Shown in pieces: positions 58,831-64,000 of a DNA stretch of 64,000 bases (position 1 is the first letter of the stretch; each line of letters begins with the position of its first letter). The stretch covers positions 1,535,061,072 through 1,535,125,071 of the forward strand of contig OY856409.1 of the NCBI GenBank assembly GCA_963693085.1, given 5' to 3'. Both the position numbers and the translations under genes were made by a program. Below the pieces are notes generated by a model that worked only from the letters and a program-made list of their open reading frames with translations, did not search any database and was not told where the DNA came from. Source of the stretch: Alisma plantago-aquatica. Taxonomy: Eukaryota; Streptophyta; Magnoliopsida; Alismatales; Alismataceae.

Positions 58831-60162
58831 AGATGAATGCTACATTCGGTAACACAATTGTGCCAATTGCAACACAAATTCCTACCGCATTATTTGTATG
58901 TGGTGGTTATAGAAGGTAATTAGCATGCACCACTCACTCTAGAACATATATATCTCATTGTTTTATTGGGTTTTTCATAGCTTTTGTCCACTGATGTTTG
59001 AAACAAGCGTTAGGTGTGCTACCCTCATCTGCCCATGCTACCCATAATTATTCATCACTGACCAAATGCGTTACTAAACAATACATAAGTCTTCATAACA
59101 AATTTCTAAACATCGGAGCATACAACTCAATCTACAAATCTGAGGATCATCTTATAGTTGGAACACCACAAGATCTTATCTTGTTCTATCTATATGCTCC
59201 AAATCTCTAGGTACTATTGCTTCTCCTACTCATCACGTACGAACATCTCATCCTTAGTCATGTACAAATAGGAAAAACTACCATTAGAGTAAGTGAGATT
59301 GAATTCTATAATTGGAAGGAAATAACTTAATTGTAAAATCTTGAAATATACACTAAAATAAACATATTTTATTTACATTTATTTATCTGTGTGTGGTCAC
59401 TATTATACAATAAGTCCTCTTCTGTGATACTATATGCCTTCTATGGTGTAATACATTTTCTATGGCATTAAAGCCTTCTGGTGAAACCAAGGTGTCTTCT
59501 GTTCTGTGGTACCAACTATCTTGTATGGTATAATGCACCTTCTGTGGCATAAAATCCTTTTGTACTGTTACCACAATACTTTTATTATATGAGGATTAAT
59601 TGTATAATATAAATTATGTTCTTGAGTCATTTTCTATTCTTTTTTGTACATGTTTTATTTCTAATTATGATTCCATTTTGATTTTGTTTCTATTTTGATT
59701 CTATATCTCAACTAACTAAGATAAATTCTAAAGTATGTATGATGTTCTGGCATTCTATATTCTACATTCTATTCTGACTTGTATGATAAATCTATATTCT
59801 GGTATAACAATAAGGAACTAAAAACTAGAGATAATTTCTGATATTTCATTCTAAGTTCTAATAATTCTATTCTAAATCTTGAATCTCTATTAGTAAATAA
59901 CTGTAGTAAATATGAATTATAGATTCTCTATCTGTTCAGATACTCTAATTGACAAATGAAAATAAGGAATCAACATATTGGAATAAATTCTAATCATATA
60001 TTATAATGATTCACATGTTGATTTATAACATTTATTCATGAATGTCAACTTGAAATTGATAGTTGATAAGTTGATGAATGAGCTATCTGAGGCAGTAATT
60101 CTATTATACTGGAAAGTAATGCTCTATATGTAGATAATAAACCACATGTCTAATGGATTTTT
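58831..60162. other. No gene recognised
   Basis: AT-rich. Around 59,395-59,580 there is a loose array of CCTTCT(A/G)TG(G/A)..ATAAT motifs, and around 59,630-59,900 a run of ATTCTA-type words. The small open frames (58,998-59,210 plus; 59,383-59,574 minus) have no family motif. Confidence 0.5.
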
Positions 60163-60184
60163 CTCATCATCATCATCATCATCT
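60163..60184 (-). repeat. (ATG)n tail of the RTE-type LINE
   Basis: On the element strand the stop codon TAG is followed directly by ATGATGATGATGATGAG. A short microsatellite instead of poly(A) is usual for the 3' end of RTE-clade elements. Confidence 0.8.
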
Positions 60185-62751
60185 AAGCCTCAATCCCAAC
60201 TATGTTGGGGTCGGCTACATGGATCCTTCGTTTCCATTCATCTCTATCATGGGTCATATTCTGATTGAGATGTAGAGATTCAAAATCTCTCTTTATAAGT
60301 TCATCCCATGTTAATTTAGGCCTTCCTCTTCTTCTATTTATAGTGGTTGGCTCAATAGCATTGCTTCGTATAGGCGCACTAGTAGGTTTGCATTGCACAT
60401 GTCTGTACCATCTGAGTCGGCCCTCACGCAACTTGTCCTCAATGCTCGCCACCCCCACTTTATTCCTGATATAGTCATTTCTCAAACGATCTTTTCTTGT
60501 TTTCCCACACATCCATCTCAGCATACGCATTTCGGCCACGTTCATCTTGTTGAGACCTTGTTTCTTCACCGCCTAACATTCACTCCCATAGAGCATGGCT
60601 AGTCGTATAGCTGTTCTATAAAACTTACTTTTTAACCTGAGAGGGATCTTCTGATCGCATAAAACTGCAGTTGCACTCCTCCATTTCAACCATCCTGTAG
60701 TGATCCGATGACAAACATCATTTTGGACATCCCCGTCTATTTGAATAATAGAGCCTAAGTAACGAAATTTGTCACATTTTGGTATATCTACTCCGTCCAA
60801 CTTAGCTCCATCATTCACACTGCGAGATTGGCTGAAATTGCAATGCATATACTCAGTTTTGCTCCTGCTAATCATCAATCCATTTGATTCCAATGCCTTT
60901 CTCCAACATTCAACTTTATCATTCAATCCATCTTTTGTTTCGTCAATCAAAACAATATCATCAGCAAATAACATACACCAAGGAATATCATCCTGAACAT
61001 TCTTTGTTAACTCATCCATAACCAGAACGAATAGATATGGGATGAGTTTGGATCCTTGGTGTACCCCAACTGTAATAGGAAAAGTTGGTGTCTCTCCTCC
61101 AGGAGTCTTGACACTTGCAGTAGATCTATCATGCATGTCTTTGATCAAGTCAATGTATTGGATAGGCACACCCTTTTTCTTCAAAACCATCCATAACACT
61201 TCTCTGGGTACTCAATCATAAGCCTTCTCTAGATCGATAAACACCATATGAAGATCTCTTTTGCTTTGTCTATACTTATCCATAAGCCTCCTTATCAGAA
61301 AAATAGCCTCCGTTGTTGATCTTCCAGGCATGAAACCAAATTGGTTGTTATACCTGTGTTATAGATCTTAACCTCTACTCAATAATCCTCTCCCAAAGCT
61401 TCATCGTGTGACTCATCAGCTTGATACCTCTATAGTTTGTACAACTCTGAATGTCACCTTTGTTCTTGTAGATTAGGACTATAATACTATTTCTCCACTC
61501 ATCCGGCATCTTGTTGGTCTTCATAATCTTGTTAAAGAAATTTGTTAACCATGTAACTCCCTCATCCCCCATACTCTTCCATACATCAATGGGAATATTG
61601 TCTGGTCCGCATGCCTTTCTCATTTTCATCTTTTTCAAAGCATTCTTGACCTCAAATGGTGAAACTCGTCGTGTGTAAATGATATCTCTCGTATTCATGT
61701 CACACGAGTTGCTAACATTATATGCAGTATCTCCATTGAAAAGCTTATGGAAGTAATTTCTCCACTGGTTTTTGATATCATCGTCCTTCACCAATACTCT
61801 ACCATCTTCATTCTTTATGCATTTTACTTGACTCAAGTCTCTTCCTTTCCTTTCTCTTATACGAGCCATTTTATATATATCTTTTTCCCCTTCTTTAGTG
61901 TCCAACTTCTTATACATATCATCAAAGTATCTAGACCTTGCCTCCCGAACCACCTTTTTAGCTTCTTTCATTGCTTGCTTGTATCTTTGGAACGTTGCAT
62001 CATCTCCAGATTTGGGCAAGCTCCTATAGATCTCCCTTTTCAGTTTAATAGCTTTTTGTACTTCATCATTCCACCACCAAGTCTCCTTCTGTGGAGGTCC
62101 ACAACCTTTAGACTCCCCCAAAACCTCTTTGGAAATTTTTGTTATGCAAGAGCTCATGTTATGCCACATAGTGTTAACATCAGACTCCAAGTTCCAAGTT
62201 ACCTCCTTGATGAGTTTATCATGAAAAGTCAATTTCTTTTCTCCTTTAAGATTCCACCACTTGATCTTGCTATCTTGGTTTCCGTTATGTTTGCCTTTAT
62301 TGATCTTCATGTTAATATCCAAAACTACCAACCTATGTTGGGTCATGAGTTCTTCGCCAGGAATCACTTTACAATCCTTGCATATGTTACGATCCACCCG
62401 CCTTGTAAGGAGGTAATCAATTTGGCTACAGTTGTGCCCACTCTTGAAAGTAATCTTATGGGATTCTCTTTTCTTGAAATGGGTGTTTGCCAAAATCATA
62501 TCATATGCAACTGCAAAATCTAATATCCTCTCTTCTTCTCCATTCCTGTTGCCATATCCAAAACCACCATGAACTCTCTCAAATCCAGCATTACCACTCC
62601 CCACATGGCCATTTAAATCACTCCCAATAATAATCTTCTCCTCGATCGGTATTCCTTGCATCAATTCATCCATGTCATCCCAAAAATCCTTCTTCGCATC
62701 CTCGCTAAGGCCAACTTGGGGGGCATAAGTGCTAATAATTAGACTACCAGC
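60163..62751 (-). pseudogene. RTE-type LINE, 5'-truncated endonuclease plus reverse transcriptase
   Basis: The remaining 5' end is in the endonuclease (LIISTYAPQVGL at 62,740, then GSDLNGHVGSGNAGFERVHG and QIDYLLTRR). The RT follows, with ACGPDNIPIDVWKSMG, WRNSIIVLIYKNKGD and NYRGIKLMSHTMKLWERIIE (to 61,375), then [37 protein letters not shown] and the catalytic LFADDIVL (near 60,990). The C-terminal part has RMLRWMCGKTRKDR and RRGRPKLTWDE. Lesions include a stop near 61,373, a frameshift near 61,350, a stop near 61,212 just after EKAYD, and a stop at about 60,571. The first ~50 residues of the endonuclease are missing at the CACTA junction. Confidence 0.9.
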
Positions 62752-64000
62752 CACTAAAAGAAAATTGGCTATTTGTGAAGGATGATTCCTTCACAAATGT
62801 ACATTAACTCCTTCAAAAAAAAAATTCGGTTGAAGGGCATTCCTTCACAAAAAGTCCTACTCTAAAAGACTTTTTACAAATACTTTGATGAGAGACTCTA
62901 TCCTTCACAAATACTATTTTGAAGGACTATTTGACCTTCACAAAAAAACTTCCCAGGCCTCCCAAATACATTTTTGAAGGCTAATTTCACAACTTTCAAC
63001 GAGGTTCTAGGGCCTTCACAAATACTTTTTTTGAAGGACGATTTGACCTTCACAAAAAGACTTCCCAGGCCTCCCAAATATATTTGTGAAGGCTAATTTA
63101 ACATCTTTCAATGAGGTTCTAGGGCCTTCACGAATATACTTAATTTCTAATGAATTACAATTTTGATCTACATTTTCTTATTTGTCAATGAGGTTTTAGC
63201 TTTCTTATATTTCATGAAGTAATACATTTGTGGCTTCTATTAGGCACAAAGAATATTTTAACAAACTAATTTAGTTAATAAGACACAAAAACCATAAAAA
63301 ATCACTCTTCTGAAACATTCTTTTTTATTTCACATAGAAAAATTGTTCATCACATAGGGGAGGACATGGGCCTTTTCCCCTTTAATCGATACAAATTTCA
63401 ATATAAATATATATCTACATCTTGACTTTATCACTCATTTAGCCAATGAACATCTTTGAAGAAGAGCACGTCCCAGGCAAAAGAGTTTCCTCTGTCCAAC
63501 ACTCCAACTTTCACCTTCGTCGCTTACTACATTCAGAAAAAATGTGAACTTATTTTTCTACAATAAATCACAGTGTTGGGTTTTAGGGGAGGCAGAGAAG
63601 GTAGCGGAAACAAAAAAATTCTCCTCCCCCAACCCAGAACAAGGAAACGCGTCAACGTCTATACCATAGGAAAGGATGGTTTGTGGAATCATACCTTGTC
63701 TCGAGGCTTGCTCGGCGATAATACCTCGCGGCTTGCGCGGTCTTCACCTCCGGTCTTGGATGGTGTCTGTGCAGCTCCTAGTCGCACCGGGACTAAAGAC
63801 TCCTGGTCTCACCGGGACTGTCAGGATTGTAAGTTGTCCTCCGAGCGGCAGAAACCTCCCGCCTCTGAAGTAGTCCACACGGACCGCCTGGAACTTGAAT
63901 CTCCTTATCCCACAAGGAATTGGAAGGAGTCACACCCTCCTGTCAGCGTACTAGTCACTGACACACTCTCCTACCACCAGTCACTTTCTACAGTTGTCTT
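62752..64000 (+). mobile_element. Terminus and leader of a third CACTA element (C), continuing out of the window
   Basis: Starts CACTAAAAGAAAATTGGC, a good CACTA terminal repeat, immediately where the RTE endonuclease frame is cut. The next ~390 bases (to about 63,140) hold over a dozen subterminal motifs of the type CCTTCACAAA / TTTGTGAAGG in both orientations, unlike the GTCGGTT motifs of copies A and B, so it is a different family. No coding frame is seen before the window ends. From about 63,590 the sequence turns GC-richer. The other terminus and any transposase are outside. Confidence 0.82.

Noticed and set aside
60265..62523. Plus-strand frames, including a 258-codon one at 61,747-62,523
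   Set aside because: Antisense to the RTE endonuclease/RT frames, Phe/Ser/Leu-rich, no motif.
63676..63873. 65-codon frame near the right edge
   Set aside because: Inside the leader of CACTA C, with no start context or motif to support it.
1..64000. CRISPR array, operon, phage or other prokaryotic system
   Set aside because: No spaced identical repeats with unique spacers, no ribosome-binding-site-linked gene strings; all coding content is plant transposable elements.

Overview
The window is an intergenic block of a flowering-plant nuclear genome. It is AT-rich and built almost entirely of transposable elements nested in one another. I found no convincing host gene, RNA gene, CRISPR array or prokaryote-style signal. 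The plant assignment rests on the families present: CACTA elements with TNP2 and Ptta/En-Spm proteins, a FAR1-type Mutator-like element (MULE), an L1-type LINE whose ORF1 has DUF4283 and a zinc knuckle, an RTE-type LINE, Ty1/copia, and Ty3/gypsy-like non-coding elements primed by initiator Met-tRNA. The species cannot be named from sequence alone.

Left block (1-19,302). A minus-strand CACTA element (B) ends near 19,262. It carries a broken tnp2 gene (14,703-16,729) and a broken ORF1 (12,234-14,423, resuming at 1,076-1,129). An 885-bp hAT element (14,797-15,681) with an exact 8-bp target duplication sits in tnp2, and a long fold-back repeat lies upstream of tnp2. A nearly complete minus-strand LINE (1,130-7,290) landed in an ORF1 exon. 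A 4.9-kb MULE (7,291-12,208) with 280-bp terminal inverted repeats then landed 39 bp upstream of the LINE ORF1 start codon. The first 604 bases are the end of a second CACTA copy of the same family, in the same orientation.

Middle block (19,303-29,483). This holds an old plus-strand copia relic (21,556-25,480) with a probable 3' LTR, a diverged duplicated segment, and the left half of an old minus-strand LTR element, X.

Right-centre block (29,484-58,830). A LARD-like element (29,484-45,256; LTRs of about 2.8 kb, internal region 1.9 kb without gag-pol) sits inside X. Its 5' LTR is split by a copia element (29,721-37,927; two 710-bp LTRs, decayed gag-pol on the minus strand). The other LTR of X is split by a solo LTR, Y (45,895-58,678). 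Y is in turn split by element A (46,142-56,271), which has very large LTRs (5.8 and 3.6 kb), a 675-bp internal region and a perfect CTAAG target duplication.

Right edge (58,831-64,000). A decayed minus-strand RTE-type LINE (60,163-62,751) is cut by a third CACTA element that starts at 62,752 and runs off the window.

The 'genes' here are transposition genes, nearly all broken. The main value of the window is the readable insertion order and several structural oddities: two polypurine tracts in the copia element, unequal LTR middles in element A, a young-looking MULE with a dead transposase, and three unrelated-looking non-coding LTR elements that all keep the same end-of-pol and polypurine-tract signature.
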